A stretch of 64,000 nt of DNA from NCBI GenBank assembly GCA_030654835.1, contig JAURWS010000026.1, forward strand, positions 1 through 64,000, given 5' to 3'. This document shows, one piece after another, positions 35,871-47,107 of the stretch. The stretch's first letter is position 1, and the number at the start of each line of letters is the position of its first letter. Source of the stretch: Gammaproteobacteria bacterium. Its GTDB lineage: Bacteria; Pseudomonadota; Gammaproteobacteria; Pseudomonadales; Pseudohongiellaceae. The notes under the pieces were generated by a model. That model did no database searches. It was given only the letters and a program-made list of their open reading frames with translations, and was not told the DNA's origin. A program made the translations under genes and the position numbers.

Positions 35871-38800
35871 ATGCACTACATAAAGGCCGCGATTTCCAGA
35901 GCAAGAACCACCCTCAGCGTATTCGTGATGATCATGCTGACCGGTTTACTTTCTTACATGTCGATCCCGGTGGAGTTGAATCCGGACGTTACGGTTCCAA
36001 TCGTCGTCACCACCATCATCCACGAGGGTATCTCCCCGGAGGATGCCGAACGGTTATTGGCCAAACCCACAGAAGTGGAATTGAAGACCATCGAGGGCGT
36101 CACGCAGATCAGTTCCTTCTCCAGCGAGGGTGCAGCGACTGTGATCGTGGAGTTCGATGTGAGCTTCGACGCCAGTGAGGCACTGCTCGAAACCCGTGCT
36201 GCGATCGACAAGGCCAAGGCAAGATTCCCCCAGTCCACAGAAGAACCGCTGGTGCAGGAGGTGTCTGCAGCCACCGCGCCAGTCGTACAGATTGCGATCA
36301 GCGGCGAGGGAGTTCCCGAGCGAGTGCTGTTGCAAGTCGCGCAGGATCTGCAGCGCGAGATCGAAACGTTGCCGGAAATCCTGAGCGCCGACATGGTCGG
36401 CAACCGGGAAGAGCTGCTGGAAGCGATCATCGACCCTGCTCAACTGGAAACATATGGGCTGACCAATCAGCAGATCGTGCAGGCGGTAAACAACAACAAT
36501 CGCCTGATCCCTGCCGGTGCCGTCAATACCGGTCAAGGCAGTTTCTCGGTCAAGCTGCCCGGTCTGATCGAGACTGAGCAGGACCTCTTCGACCTACCCA
36601 TCGCCGCCAACAGCAATGGTGTGTTGACGCTCAGCGACATTGCCGAGATCCGCCGCACCTTCAAGGATGCACAGCGCTACTCGTTTGCGGATGGTCAGCG
36701 CTCCATCTCCATCAACATCCAAAAACGCAAGGGTGCCAATCTGATCGCCGCGATGGAAAAGATCGACGCCATCGTCAGGGTCATGCTGCCGGACCTGCCG
36801 CCTGCCGTGAAAATTTCCTACAACAACAACACGATTCCAATCGTCGTTGAGCAGAACCTCGGACTGCAGGGCAACATGGTGTCTTCCATGGTGCTGGTAC
36901 TGATCGTAGTCATTGCGGCAGTCGGCGTGCGTTCAGGGATCATCGTGGCGTTGGCCGTTCCCTTCTCGTTTTTCTTCGCCTTCATTGTCATTTCGATGCT
37001 CGGCTTCACCTACAACTTCATGGTGATTTTCGGGATGCTGCTGGGGTTGGGGATGCTCATTGATGCCGCCATTGTGATGGTGGAGTTTGCCGACACCAAG
37101 ATCGCCGAAGGCTATTCGAGGATGGACGCTTACCAGGAAACCATCACCAGAATGTTCTGGCCGATCACCGCATCGACACTGACCACTCTGGCGGCCTTCC
37201 TGCCGATGATGTTCTGGCCCGGAATTGCCGGTGAATTCATGCGCTATCTGCCAATCACCGTCTTCGCGGTGCTGGTTGGATCGCTGATGTATGCCCTGCT
37301 CTTCGCTCCAGTAATCGGCGCCCTGTTCGGCAGCCATACGCCGGTGAAAGGCAAAGAGCGCACAGGGGACTACGACGAGGTCGACACCGCACACCTGACC
37401 GGTGTCAACCGCGTCTATGGTGCCGTGCTGCGCGGCGCGGTGCGCTCACCCGGACTTATATTCCTCGGCAGTGTCACCACACTGGTAAGTATCGTCTACG
37501 CCTACGTCAACTATGGTGCAGGATTCGAATTCTTCACGTCCGTGGAACCGAACCAGACGCGTGTGCAGGTCTTCGCGCGCGGCAACTTCTCGCCCGAGGA
37601 GATCCGCGACATGGTCGTGGATGTTGAGAAACGCATTGCCGAGGTCGGCCATATCAAGAATATTGTCACGCAATCGGGCGCCGGGCAAAGCCTGGGTGGC
37701 GGACAGAGTGCGGCGCCAGACCTGGTAGGCACCATCTTCGTGGAATTCACCGACAGACGGATTCGCGACGTCAACGGCTTCGAAATCGAAGAGTTGTACA
37801 GGGAAGCCATACGCGACATTCCCGGATTGAAGGCCGAGATTGCCACCATCGAAACGGGACCTCCCGTGGGCAAGGAACTGCAGATCGAACTGTATGGCGA
37901 CAATCTGGATGACCTGATCAGCGAAGGCAAGCGCCTGCGCGCCCATCTGGAAAACGGCATGAGCGGGCTCATCGACATCGACGACACCACCCCGATCCCC
38001 GGCATCGAATGGCGTCTCAATGTCGACCGCGCTCGTGCAGCCATGTTCGGCGCCAACATTGCCGAAGTCGGCACCGCTGTGCAGCTGATGACAAATGGCG
38101 TCTTCATGGGCGATTACCGCCCCGATGACACCGAAGACGAAGTGGACATCCGCATCCGCTATCCAGAGGAATACCGTGGCCTGGAGCAGATCGATACCAT
38201 TCTGGTGAATACCGCGCGCGGCCCTGCGCCGGTAAGCAGTTTCATCACGCGCGAACCGGGGCCCAAGGTCAGCTCCATCCAGCGTGTCGATGGCAACAAG
38301 GTCATCTACATCCGGGGCAATCCTGCGCCTGACGTCATCATGGACACCAAGCTGCAGGAGATTCGTCAGTGGCTGGACGAGAACCCGTTGCTGCCAGGGG
38401 TGAACTACCAGTTCCGTGGCGCCAATGAGGAACAGGAGCAGTCCATGGCCTTCCTGATGCAGGCGTTTTCACTGTCACTGGCTTTGATGGCGGTTCTGCT
38501 GGTCACCCAGTTCAACAGCTTCTATCAGGCCTTGCTGATTCTCTCGGCGGTCCTTATGTCAACGACCGGCGTCATGCTGGGGCTGTTGATTACGGGCGAT
38601 ACCTTCAGCGTGATTCTGACCGGCGTGGGGATCGTGGCGCTGGCAGGGATCATCGTGAACAACAACATCATCCTGATCGACACGTTTAATCATCTGCGTA
38701 AAACGCGCCCAGAATGGAACCTGCAGGAAGTGATTGTGCAAACCGGAGTGCAGCGACTGCGCCCTGTGTTCCTGACGACCTTCACCACAGCCTTCGGCCT

Positions 38801-39062
38801 GCTGCCACTGGCAATGCATGTGTCGGTAGACCTGATCACCGCAGAGATCGAGGTAGGCGGCCCGATCACTTCCCAGTGGGTGAAGCTGGCTAGCGCCATC
38901 GTCTTCGGCATGGGCTTCGGTACCATTCTGACGCTGATAGTGACGCCGGCGATGCTGGCGCTTCCCGCGAAGCTGCGTGGTTACCTGGTTGAGATTCGTC
39001 GCAGACTGTCGCGCAACAGTGAGCCACCAGCAGCACGCAGGGAGCCGGGATTCGGCTCCTGA
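35871..39062 (+). CDS. RND efflux permease (AcrB/HAE1-like)
   Basis: This is an inner-membrane proton antiporter of about 1063 residues with 12 predicted helices and two large periplasmic loops. The start at 35871 follows AGGAAAGGGG and begins the conserved first helix. In helix 4 the usual double Asp is reduced to Asp398-Ala399 (GMLIDAAIVMVEFA). In helix 10 the usual Lys-Asn is Asn-Asn (GIIVNNNIILID). Both changes affect the proton-relay residues, so the coupling may differ from AcrB. The substrate cannot be predicted. It forms an operon with the adaptor upstream. Confidence 0.92.
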   Translation: MHYIKAAISRARTTLSVFVMIMLTGLLSYMSIPVELNPDVTVPIVVTTIIHEGISPEDAERLLAKPTEVELKTIEGVTQISSFSSEGAATVIVEFDVSFDASEALLETRAAIDKAKARFPQSTEEPLVQEVSAATAPVVQIAISGEGVPERVLLQVAQDLQREIETLPEILSADMVGNREELLEAIIDPAQLETYGLTNQQIVQAVNNNNRLIPAGAVNTGQGSFSVKLPGLIETEQDLFDLPIAANSNGVLTLSDIAEIRRTFKDAQRYSFADGQRSISINIQKRKGANLIAAMEKIDAIVRVMLPDLPPAVKISYNNNTIPIVVEQNLGLQGNMVSSMVLVLIVVIAAVGVRSGIIVALAVPFSFFFAFIVISMLGFTYNFMVIFGMLLGLGMLIDAAIVMVEFADTKIAEGYSRMDAYQETITRMFWPITASTLTTLAAFLPMMFWPGIAGEFMRYLPITVFAVLVGSLMYALLFAPVIGALFGSHTPVKGKERTGDYDEVDTAHLTGVNRVYGAVLRGAVRSPGLIFLGSVTTLVSIVYAYVNYGAGFEFFTSVEPNQTRVQVFARGNFSPEEIRDMVVDVEKRIAEVGHIKNIVTQSGAGQSLGGGQSAAPDLVGTIFVEFTDRRIRDVNGFEIEELYREAIRDIPGLKAEIATIETGPPVGKELQIELYGDNLDDLISEGKRLRAHLENGMSGLIDIDDTTPIPGIEWRLNVDRARAAMFGANIAEVGTAVQLMTNGVFMGDYRPDDTEDEVDIRIRYPEEYRGLEQIDTILVNTARGPAPVSSFITREPGPKVSSIQRVDGNKVIYIRGNPAPDVIMDTKLQEIRQWLDENPLLPGVNYQFRGANEEQEQSMAFLMQAFSLSLALMAVLLVTQFNSFYQALLILSAVLMSTTGVMLGLLITGDTFSVILTGVGIVALAGIIVNNNIILIDTFNHLRKTRPEWNLQEVIVQTGVQRLRPVFLTTFTTAFGLLPLAMHVSVDLITAEIEVGGPITSQWVKLASAIVFGMGFGTILTLIVTPAMLALPAKLRGYLVEIRRRLSRNSEPPAARREPGFGS

Positions 39063-39083
39063 TGAACAGGTGAACGACAACCG

Positions 39084-39120
39084 AAAAGGGGCGGCGCCAA
39101 TATTTCTGGAACGCCCTTTT
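39084..39120 (+). terminator. Possible terminator after the RND permease
   Basis: AAAAGGGGCG (39084-39093) pairs with CGCCCTTTT (39112-39120) with one bulged base across an 18-base loop, and TTTTG follows. The loop is long, so it is weaker than an ideal terminator. The remaining 230 bases up to the convergent VWA gene at 39353 show nothing else I can support. Confidence 0.5.
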
Positions 39121-39352
39121 GTTTGTGACATTTTGTAACCCGAAAAGTCAGCACAAAAATCGGTGTGATACCATCAAACCACTTCTCGGTCGACCGGCAC
39201 TAAGGATAGTGTTCAACTGACCTTGAATAGCTAAGGCGAAGGGCTTTCAAGACATTCTTTGTTCCCCCCCTTTTCTAAAACACTGAGTAGCTTTTCAGTT
39301 CGACGCCTTAGCGACCCAAATTCCGATCACCCGGTTTTGCCAACCCCACTTG

Positions 39353-41383
39353 TCAACGATAGGTGGTATTAGCTATCCGCGTTTCTGCCAGCAGCATCAG
39401 GATCACCAGAATCAACAACCACCACCAGACTCGCTGTGGCCCTTCCAGTTCGGCGACCAGTTGCGCGGTACGCACTTCGGCAGTCTGTTGCGGCTCTGTG
39501 TCCGGGTTCGTGATCAGGTCCTGCAGCGCGGAAGGCGCCAGCTTCTCCAGCACCGATTCTTCAGGGTCCGCGTTCACCGCATAAAACTGTGGCTCACCCT
39601 CCGCCTCGATGCGCAGGAAGCCGATGCTGCTGACGGCCAGGGTTCTCTCTCCGGCTCCCAGCACTGACTCCTCACCGGCAGCCGTCACTACCGTGACGAC
39701 AGCATCCTCAGGGACGGCCGAGGTCAGATCGATGACGTCCCCTATCCGATAAGCACGTTCCTTCATGGAGGCCTGGGCGAGGTAGCGCAGAGACTCGTGA
39801 ATGAAAGGAAGGTAGAGCCCCTGCAGCGGCAGATTGTTCCACTCGGTGTCCAGCGCCGAGGCCAGCATCATCACCCGCCCCTGCCCCACTACCCGCTCCA
39901 GCAGCGCGGGGCTGCCATTGTCAAATTGCATGAGCGTATCCGCATCGGCCTGCGCCTCGACATTCCAGTAGCCTTCGAAGCGCACGCCCCATTCGGTATC
40001 CAGAGGCAGCAATACGGGATGACGTCGATCCATGTCGGCGATCATCAGATAGTCACCGCCGGCCAGACGGATGGACTCGTTGAGTATCCCCGGGCTGATT
40101 GCGCTCAATTGCTGATTGAACTGCGGACCATTGACGCGGTCGCCAGGAGCCATTAGAACACTGCCGCCTTCCTGCACATAGTCGGTCAAGGCCGTCGCCT
40201 GCGACGTGCTCAGATCGCTGCCCGCATTCAGGAGCACGACGACATCGTGGGCGGCCAGGGTGGTGGCGCTCAGTTCTGCAGAGGTGGCCGTCGTCACCAC
40301 AAACGGCGCGTCCTCGCTGGCACCCACCGCCAGCGCCATCCAGTGCGCCTCATCCTCGTACCAGTTCGGCGAAGGTTCACCGTTGACCAGCAGCACACTG
40401 ATGCGAGGCATCACATCAACGGTGAAGTAATAGGTGTTGTCGACGGTAAAGTTGTCGCCGCCGACACTGATCTCGCCACGATGGGTTCCGGCTGTGTCGA
40501 ACACCACCGGCAGACGCACCACTTCCTCAGATTTGTCGCGCAGATCCACCGGGATTCGGGCTGTTTCCTGCCCATCCATGACGAGGCGCACCTCGGCATC
40601 GTCGATGTGCACGCTGCCGGTGCTGCGCACGCGCGCCAGAATCTCGTACTCGTTGCGATTCTCGATCAACTGATCGGGCGAGCGGACGTCGGTGAGCAGC
40701 AGATTGCGCGACGGCCCTTCCCCCACGTCACTGCTGCTGAATTGGACGCCCGGCGAGAGCATCCAGCCGGAATCGTCATTGCCCAGACCGGCGCTCTGGA
40801 AGTCGGAGATCAGATGCACTACTCGGCGTTCGTGGCGGGATGATTCCAGCATGTCGCTGGCGAGCCGCAGGGCTGGCATATAGCGCGTAGTGCCAAAGGC
40901 GGGTTCTGCCAAGGTATCGACGAAGGCGCGGGCTCCCTCCAGGTCGCTGCTCAATTCCCGCACGCTGATAGTGGCATCGGCGAAGGCGATCACCGCCACT
41001 TCGTCGCCCGGCGCCATTTCGCCAATAAAGGTTCTGGCCGCGTCGCGAGCCTGCTCGAAGCGTTCTTCATACTGCATGCTCATCGAGACATCCAGGAGGA
41101 TGACCACCGATTCCGGTTCGGCATCCACCAGCCCGGCGATGCTGCTGTCGAACAGCGGACGGGCGAAGGCAAACACCAGCAGACAGATCACCGCCGCGCG
41201 CAACAACAGCAGCAGCCACTGCTGAATCTGCTGAAACAGAATGAGTTTCTTCGAGGTGGTCTTGAGGAAGCGCAGCGTACTGAACACCAGCTTGGGTGGC
41301 TTCTCTTTGCGGATCAGGTGGATGGCGATGGGAATCGCGGCAGCCAGCAGGCCAAACAGAAACAGGGGCGTGAGAAAAGCCAT
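39353..41383 (-). CDS. BatA-like VWA membrane protein with amidotransferase-like domain
   Basis: This 676-residue protein is the last gene of the eight-gene operon. It starts with the BatA/aerotolerance N-terminus (MAFLTPLFLFGLLAAAIPIA and a second helix at 55-75). A von Willebrand A domain (about 92-270) follows, with an intact metal-binding DxSxS motif (Asp98, Ser100, Ser102). The central part has beta-sandwich-like repeats. An amidotransferase-like segment (about 340-470) includes ALTDYVQEGGSVLMAPGD. A C-terminal helix (WWWLLILVILMLLAET, about 650-668) closes the protein. Most of it should face the periplasm. It abuts the DUF58 gene with no gap, and a MoxR ATPase is close by, as in known MoxR-VWA modules. 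Confidence 0.8.
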   Translation of the reverse strand: MAFLTPLFLFGLLAAAIPIAIHLIRKEKPPKLVFSTLRFLKTTSKKLILFQQIQQWLLLLLRAAVICLLVFAFARPLFDSSIAGLVDAEPESVVILLDVSMSMQYEERFEQARDAARTFIGEMAPGDEVAVIAFADATISVRELSSDLEGARAFVDTLAEPAFGTTRYMPALRLASDMLESSRHERRVVHLISDFQSAGLGNDDSGWMLSPGVQFSSSDVGEGPSRNLLLTDVRSPDQLIENRNEYEILARVRSTGSVHIDDAEVRLVMDGQETARIPVDLRDKSEEVVRLPVVFDTAGTHRGEISVGGDNFTVDNTYYFTVDVMPRISVLLVNGEPSPNWYEDEAHWMALAVGASEDAPFVVTTATSAELSATTLAAHDVVVLLNAGSDLSTSQATALTDYVQEGGSVLMAPGDRVNGPQFNQQLSAISPGILNESIRLAGGDYLMIADMDRRHPVLLPLDTEWGVRFEGYWNVEAQADADTLMQFDNGSPALLERVVGQGRVMMLASALDTEWNNLPLQGLYLPFIHESLRYLAQASMKERAYRIGDVIDLTSAVPEDAVVTVVTAAGEESVLGAGERTLAVSSIGFLRIEAEGEPQFYAVNADPEESVLEKLAPSALQDLITNPDTEPQQTAEVRTAQLVAELEGPQRVWWWLLILVILMLLAETRIANTTYR

Positions 41384-42277
41384 TCAGAAGCTCCTCGCCC
41401 GGCGTGAGATATAGGATGTCAGCGCGGCATCGAGCGGCTGTGAGGTGTTGACCAGACAATAGTCCACCCCGCTGCTCTGGCATTGCTTCTTGCAGAAGGC
41501 GAGGAACTTGTTGATGTTCTCCAGATAGGCATCGCGGATGGCCGCTGGCGAGGTGATATAGGTCTCGGCAGTCTCGGCATCGATGAATTCAGTGGCCTCG
41601 TGGAACGTGAAGTTCAGCTCGGCATCATCCATGACCTGAAACACGATCACATCGTTGCCCATGGAGCGCAGACGCTGCAGCGTCTTGATGGTGGCGACCT
41701 CGTCTTCGAGCAGATCGCTGATCAGGATCACCAGACTCTTGCGGGTGAGGTTCACCGCGAGATCCGACAACGGCCGCACGATATTGGTCGCCGCGCCCGG
41801 CTTCAGGCCAGCCAGCACGCGCAGGATACGGATCAGGTGTGGCTGACGGCACAGCGCCGGAATGTAGTCGTTGACCTTGTCGTCGAAGGTGATCAGCCCC
41901 ACCGCATCGCGCTGACGCATGATGAAGTAGGCCAGCGCCGAGGCCAGCGTAATGCCATATTCCAGCTTGCTCATGCCACCGGACGAATAGCCCATCGAGG
42001 CGCTGGAATCGAGCACGATGTAGCAGCGGACGTTGGTCTCGTCCTCGTATTGTTTGATGTAGAACTTGTCGCTGCGCGCATACAGCTTCCAGTCCACATG
42101 GCGCATGTCGTCGCCACGGTAATAATTGCGATAGTCGGTGAACTCCACACTGAAGCCACGGTGCGGACTCTTGTGCAGGCCGGAGAGAAAACCTTCGACC
42201 ACCACACGGGCCCGCAGCTCCAGATTATCCAGACTGGCGAGCACTGCGGGATCAATAAATGTCGTATTCGACGCCAT
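41384..42277 (-). CDS. DUF58 domain protein
   Basis: This protein of about 297 residues has the DUF58 hallmark RGFSVEFTDYRNYYRGDDMRH-VDWKLYAR and YIKQYEDE, followed by a VWA-like fold with DSSASM (an MIDAS-type motif). The start is the ATG at 42277, one base after the MoxR stop. DUF58 proteins almost always follow MoxR ATPases and are thought to be recognised or remodelled by them. It has no membrane segment, so it is cytoplasmic. The first residues before the ATG in the open frame are non-conserved and were excluded. Confidence 0.88.
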   Translation of the reverse strand: MASNTTFIDPAVLASLDNLELRARVVVEGFLSGLHKSPHRGFSVEFTDYRNYYRGDDMRHVDWKLYARSDKFYIKQYEDETNVRCYIVLDSSASMGYSSGGMSKLEYGITLASALAYFIMRQRDAVGLITFDDKVNDYIPALCRQPHLIRILRVLAGLKPGAATNIVRPLSDLAVNLTRKSLVILISDLLEDEVATIKTLQRLRSMGNDVIVFQVMDDAELNFTFHEATEFIDAETAETYITSPAAIRDAYLENINKFLAFCKKQCQSSGVDYCLVNTSQPLDAALTSYISRRARSF

Positions 42278-42278
42278 G

Positions 42279-43322
<1,044 letters not shown>

Positions 43323-43379
43323 GAGTAAGTCCTGTGTTTGCTGCCGTGTTTAATTTTTAATAACTGACGTTTTTATTAC

Positions 43380-44330
43380 TTAATGGGTGAACGCGTATAT
43401 CAGATAGTTGATGGCAATCTTGTAGGCTTCGTTGCTGTACCGAGTCGGATAGGGTTCATAGAAAGTGTGCTCCCAGCCATCGCCCAGATCCGCGTTGAAA
43501 TTGGCCACCAGCATAACACGGCCATCGTCATCGAGAATTGCGTAGACCGCAGGTGGATAGTCAGGATCATCGAGAGTGAAGCCGCCGTTGAAGTCCCAGG
43601 TGACCGCGCGGCCGGGGACCTGCACGACCTCGTTTACATCGAAGAAAACGTGAAATAGTTCGTGGCTGGTATCCAGCTTCACCAGTGGCCGATCCGGGTA
43701 GAGCTTCACCATCTCGTTCTGAAAATCCTCAAGGTGCGCGTCACCCCAGAAGTCGTCCAGCAGCACGAAACCACCACGGGCCATGAACTCGCGCAGCGAC
43801 TCAACCTCCTCCGCGCTGAAGTTGGGGCCGGTATAAATGGAGCCAATGGGCACGCGCTTCATGTTCATGTACAGGAAGGTGTGCTCGAACAAACGCGGGT
43901 CGGTGAGATCGAGCCAGTCGTGACTCTGGCTGTTGGTGTCGATGTTAGTGTAACGCTGCACACCGCGCAGGAAGTTCGACTCCGCGTCGGGAAAATCCGT
44001 ATCCCACCAACCACCACGCCCGCCAAATCCACCTCCTCCACCGCGTCGATTACGACCGCCACCATAGTTGGTGTAGCGCCCGCGAATCCAGATGAATTCG
44101 GCCGGGACAGACTCGTCGGCGGCACCGCCTGGCAGGTCCATGTCGAAGAAAGTTTGCGGATCGAATTCCAGCGGCATCGCCGCGTTGTCGGCGGGGGCCA
44201 CGCGCGGCCGATCACCACCGGCATCCGGGGCATCGTTCTGAGCGAGTGTCGCCACCGACAGCCAAGGACTGAGCAACAGTGCTGCCAACAGCACTCTGTT
44301 CCTGCTCAAGTCTTTGAGGGGTTGAGTCAC
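43380..44330 (-). CDS. DUF4159 domain protein, Gly/Arg-rich
   Basis: This 316-residue exported protein has a signal peptide (about 1-30, ...VATLAQ). A short Gly/Arg-rich stretch (NYGGGRNRRGGGGGFGGRGG, about 88-107) precedes the DUF4159 domain (about 115-316), which contains MKRVPIGSIYTGPNFSAEEV, LREFMARGGFVLLDDFWG and HELFHVFFDV. DUF4159 is related to amidotransferase-like folds, and its function is unknown. Translation starts at GTG, and the four-base GTGA overlap with the preceding TPR gene indicates coupling. It has no transmembrane segment after the signal, so it should be periplasmic. Confidence 0.85.
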   Translation of the reverse strand: MTQPLKDLSRNRVLLAALLLSPWLSVATLAQNDAPDAGGDRPRVAPADNAAMPLEFDPQTFFDMDLPGGAADESVPAEFIWIRGRYTNYGGGRNRRGGGGGFGGRGGWWDTDFPDAESNFLRGVQRYTNIDTNSQSHDWLDLTDPRLFEHTFLYMNMKRVPIGSIYTGPNFSAEEVESLREFMARGGFVLLDDFWGDAHLEDFQNEMVKLYPDRPLVKLDTSHELFHVFFDVNEVVQVPGRAVTWDFNGGFTLDDPDYPPAVYAILDDDGRVMLVANFNADLGDGWEHTFYEPYPTRYSNEAYKIAINYLIYAFTH

Positions 44331-47107
44331 GGTTGTTGAGCCTCTACCGCCTGCAGCAGGACCTGCTGTGCCCGCTGGTAGCTCGGGGCGATTTCCAGCG
44401 CACTGAGAATATTGATCCTGGCCTCATCGCGCTGACCATTGTCCAGATAGGCCTCGGCCAGATTCGTGTGCGCCTCCACCGGGTCATTCCTGTCCAGCTT
44501 CACCAGCACTTCATATTCGCGCACCGCCGAGGGGGCGTCCTCGATCTGCCGCGCCAGTTGCGCGCTCACCTCATGAGCCTCGACACGATAGGGGGTCACC
44601 GCCATGGCGCGGTCCAGATAATAATGCGCCTGCTGCACGTCCCCGGCAGAAAGCGCCTCGCGTGCCAGCAGCAGCGGGGCGTCGTAATCGTGCTGCTGGT
44701 TATCCAGCATGATCTTCAATTGTTCGAGCCGGGCGGCATGATTGCCTTCCTTCTCGTAGATCTGTGCCAGCACTGCTGACGGGCTGGGGTAAGCGGAATA
44801 GTCCGGCAGGATCTGGTGGGCAAGCTCAAGATGGGTCTTAGCCTCGGCGAAATTGTCTTCCTTGAACAGCACGATACCGAGCTGCAGATGAGCCTGGAAG
44901 TCGCGCGGCTGATCCTGCACGCGCTGCCGCATGTGCTGTTTCAGCGAGGCGTTGTTGTAGAGCTCGGCGAGCACCGCACTGGAGTTCTCGCGCTGACCGT
45001 GGCCGTGCGCCTCCCCCTCGTCGGGCGTGTCTTCGTTGTGGACATAGACGTTGATCTCGTTGACGCGACGCTCGACCCAGCTGCGGAAAGCGGCATCGAA
45101 CTGATCGATCGGCATGCCGAAGACCTCTTCGAACATCGCAGTCTCCTCTTTGACGAAGGCGTACTGCTTCACCAGCTCGATCATCTTGTCGAAGCCGTGC
45201 TCGTTGGCGATGTAGTCCACCACCAGATAGGACTGGAAGTAGGCGAAACCGAGGTCCTCATTGCTCTCGGCATTGGTGAAACCTTCGTTCAGATTGGCCA
45301 CGGGCAGCAGCTTGTCCTGCGCGGCGGCGCGCACCAGCTCGATGCCATGGCGACGGCCCCACTCCGGGCGCGCCTCGCGCTCCTCCCAGACCGACATCCC
45401 CTCGGAGAGCCAGCGCGGCATGCGGTTATTGGTCATCTGCAGCGTGTAGACGTGCACGAGTTCGTGCCAGAGAATTTCCTGCCAGTTGGCACTGAGTGTG
45501 CCCGGAGAGATCAGTGTCACCACCTTGCCGAAACAAATGCCGACCAGCGGGCCGATATCGGGCAGGCCGACCGAGCGCACGGCGAAGTCCTCGGTGCGTT
45601 CGAACACCTCGATCAGCACCGGCCCCTCGGGCTCGAAGCCATACTTGGCGGTCAGCGTGGTCCAGCTCTCTTCGAGCAGCGGTTCCATGTAGGGCCACAA
45701 CACGTCGGAATCGCGCTCACTCATGCGTACCGTGAAGTGCTCGGTGTCGTGAGTGACGTAGGTCTCCAGCGTGTCGAACATCTTCAGCATGTTGGCGGTC
45801 ATGACGTTGAAAGGGTCGTTGTCGAACGCCAGTTCCAGATGCTGACGCCCTTCATCCTCTCTGCCGAGACGGATGAGGTTGCTGCCCATCACGGTGTGGC
45901 CCTGCCAGTAATTCGGGTCGGCCTCCAGCGCCTGCGTGGCAAAGGCAACGGCCTCGGTGAAGCGGTAATTGTTGCCGAAGACATCGGCGATATCGCCATA
46001 GAAGTGTGCGTTGTTCGGACTGAAGGACGCAACCCGCGCCTCCAATTCCTCGAACTCGGATTGACGCTCGAACAGGGCCGCCTGTGCCGCCAGCAGGCTG
46101 AGCGCCTTCAGGGCCTCGGGGTTGATCTCCAGCGCCGCTTCCAGATACGTCAGTGCCTCGTCGCGACGATTGTTCGCCAGCAACAGCATGCCCATGGTCT
46201 CCAAAGCGGCCACATCGCTGGAGTTGACGTTCAGCGCAAACTGCAATGAGCGCTCGCCACCACTGATCTTCGCCTGGCCAATCAAGGCCGGGGCATAACG
46301 GCGATTGATGGCCAGTGCTGCGTTGTAAGATTTCTCGGCATCCTCGACGTTGTATTTCTCCATGAAGAGATCGCCCCACAGCACCTGGGCCTCCATGTTC
46401 TCGGGATCGATGCGGGTGGCTTCGCTGAACAGACTGTTGGCGTCATGGAACCGATCTAGCAGCCAGCTTGCGACTGCCACCATGGCGATCTCTCCGGCAT
46501 CAAACACCAGTCCGGTGTCATAGCGGGCGATGGCGGCATTGAGGGGTGCGATGGCCTCGTCGCGACGCCCGACAAACTGCAGGACGCTGCCGTACTGCAC
46601 CAGTGTGCGTACAGGCGGAGTCGTGTTGCCTTCCACCACTTCGGCCAGCACGCGAATCGCCTCGGCTGATTTGCCGATGGCGCGCAGCAGTTCGGCCAGT
46701 TGCGTGCTCAGCACTGCAGAGGACGCATAGTCATCAATCTCGTCTTCCAGCAGCTCGATCGCCGCCGCATATTGACCGGTGCCGGCGTAGGCCTGACTGG
46801 CTCCCAGTACACCCGCCTCCCGGTCGATGCCGTCGGCACGCAGGAACAGATCAACCGCCGCCGCATAGGCGCCGGTCTTCATCAGCTCCTGAGCACGCTC
46901 CAGAGGCGGAGCTTCCACCACGACAGACTGGTCCTGGTCCTGATTTTGATCCACGTCGAGACCGGGTTGCGCATAAGCGGGCAGACTACCGAGCCCGGCA
47001 GATGCCAACCCGATGGCCACCGACAGGGCCAGCGAAAGGGATGCCGAGCGCCGCGCGCCGGGGCAGGCAGGAAGATTCCTGTGCAATCGAAGATTATGGA
47101 AGTTCAT
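44327..47107 (-). CDS. TPR protein with HExxH peptidase (peptidase_MA-like) domain
   Basis: This protein of about 926 residues has a long signal peptide (to about Ala46). Residues of about 70-440 are TPR repeats with the typical A-Y-A-D/P pattern. A gluzincin-like domain (about 455-690) holds the zinc-peptidase motif His548-Glu549-Leu-Val-His552 and a third ligand Glu569 in WLSEGMSVWEE, the layout of the peptidase MA family. Another TPR block follows (about 710-926). The motif looks intact, so proteolysis is plausible but unproven. It overlaps the upstream caspase-like gene by 14 bases and DUF4159 by four. It should be periplasmic. Confidence 0.85.
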   Translation of the reverse strand: MNFHNLRLHRNLPACPGARRSASLSLALSVAIGLASAGLGSLPAYAQPGLDVDQNQDQDQSVVVEAPPLERAQELMKTGAYAAAVDLFLRADGIDREAGVLGASQAYAGTGQYAAAIELLEDEIDDYASSAVLSTQLAELLRAIGKSAEAIRVLAEVVEGNTTPPVRTLVQYGSVLQFVGRRDEAIAPLNAAIARYDTGLVFDAGEIAMVAVASWLLDRFHDANSLFSEATRIDPENMEAQVLWGDLFMEKYNVEDAEKSYNAALAINRRYAPALIGQAKISGGERSLQFALNVNSSDVAALETMGMLLLANNRRDEALTYLEAALEINPEALKALSLLAAQAALFERQSEFEELEARVASFSPNNAHFYGDIADVFGNNYRFTEAVAFATQALEADPNYWQGHTVMGSNLIRLGREDEGRQHLELAFDNDPFNVMTANMLKMFDTLETYVTHDTEHFTVRMSERDSDVLWPYMEPLLEESWTTLTAKYGFEPEGPVLIEVFERTEDFAVRSVGLPDIGPLVGICFGKVVTLISPGTLSANWQEILWHELVHVYTLQMTNNRMPRWLSEGMSVWEEREARPEWGRRHGIELVRAAAQDKLLPVANLNEGFTNAESNEDLGFAYFQSYLVVDYIANEHGFDKMIELVKQYAFVKEETAMFEEVFGMPIDQFDAAFRSWVERRVNEINVYVHNEDTPDEGEAHGHGQRENSSAVLAELYNNASLKQHMRQRVQDQPRDFQAHLQLGIVLFKEDNFAEAKTHLELAHQILPDYSAYPSPSAVLAQIYEKEGNHAARLEQLKIMLDNQQHDYDAPLLLAREALSAGDVQQAHYYLDRAMAVTPYRVEAHEVSAQLARQIEDAPSAVREYEVLVKLDRNDPVEAHTNLAEAYLDNGQRDEARINILSALEIAPSYQRAQQVLLQAVEAQQP

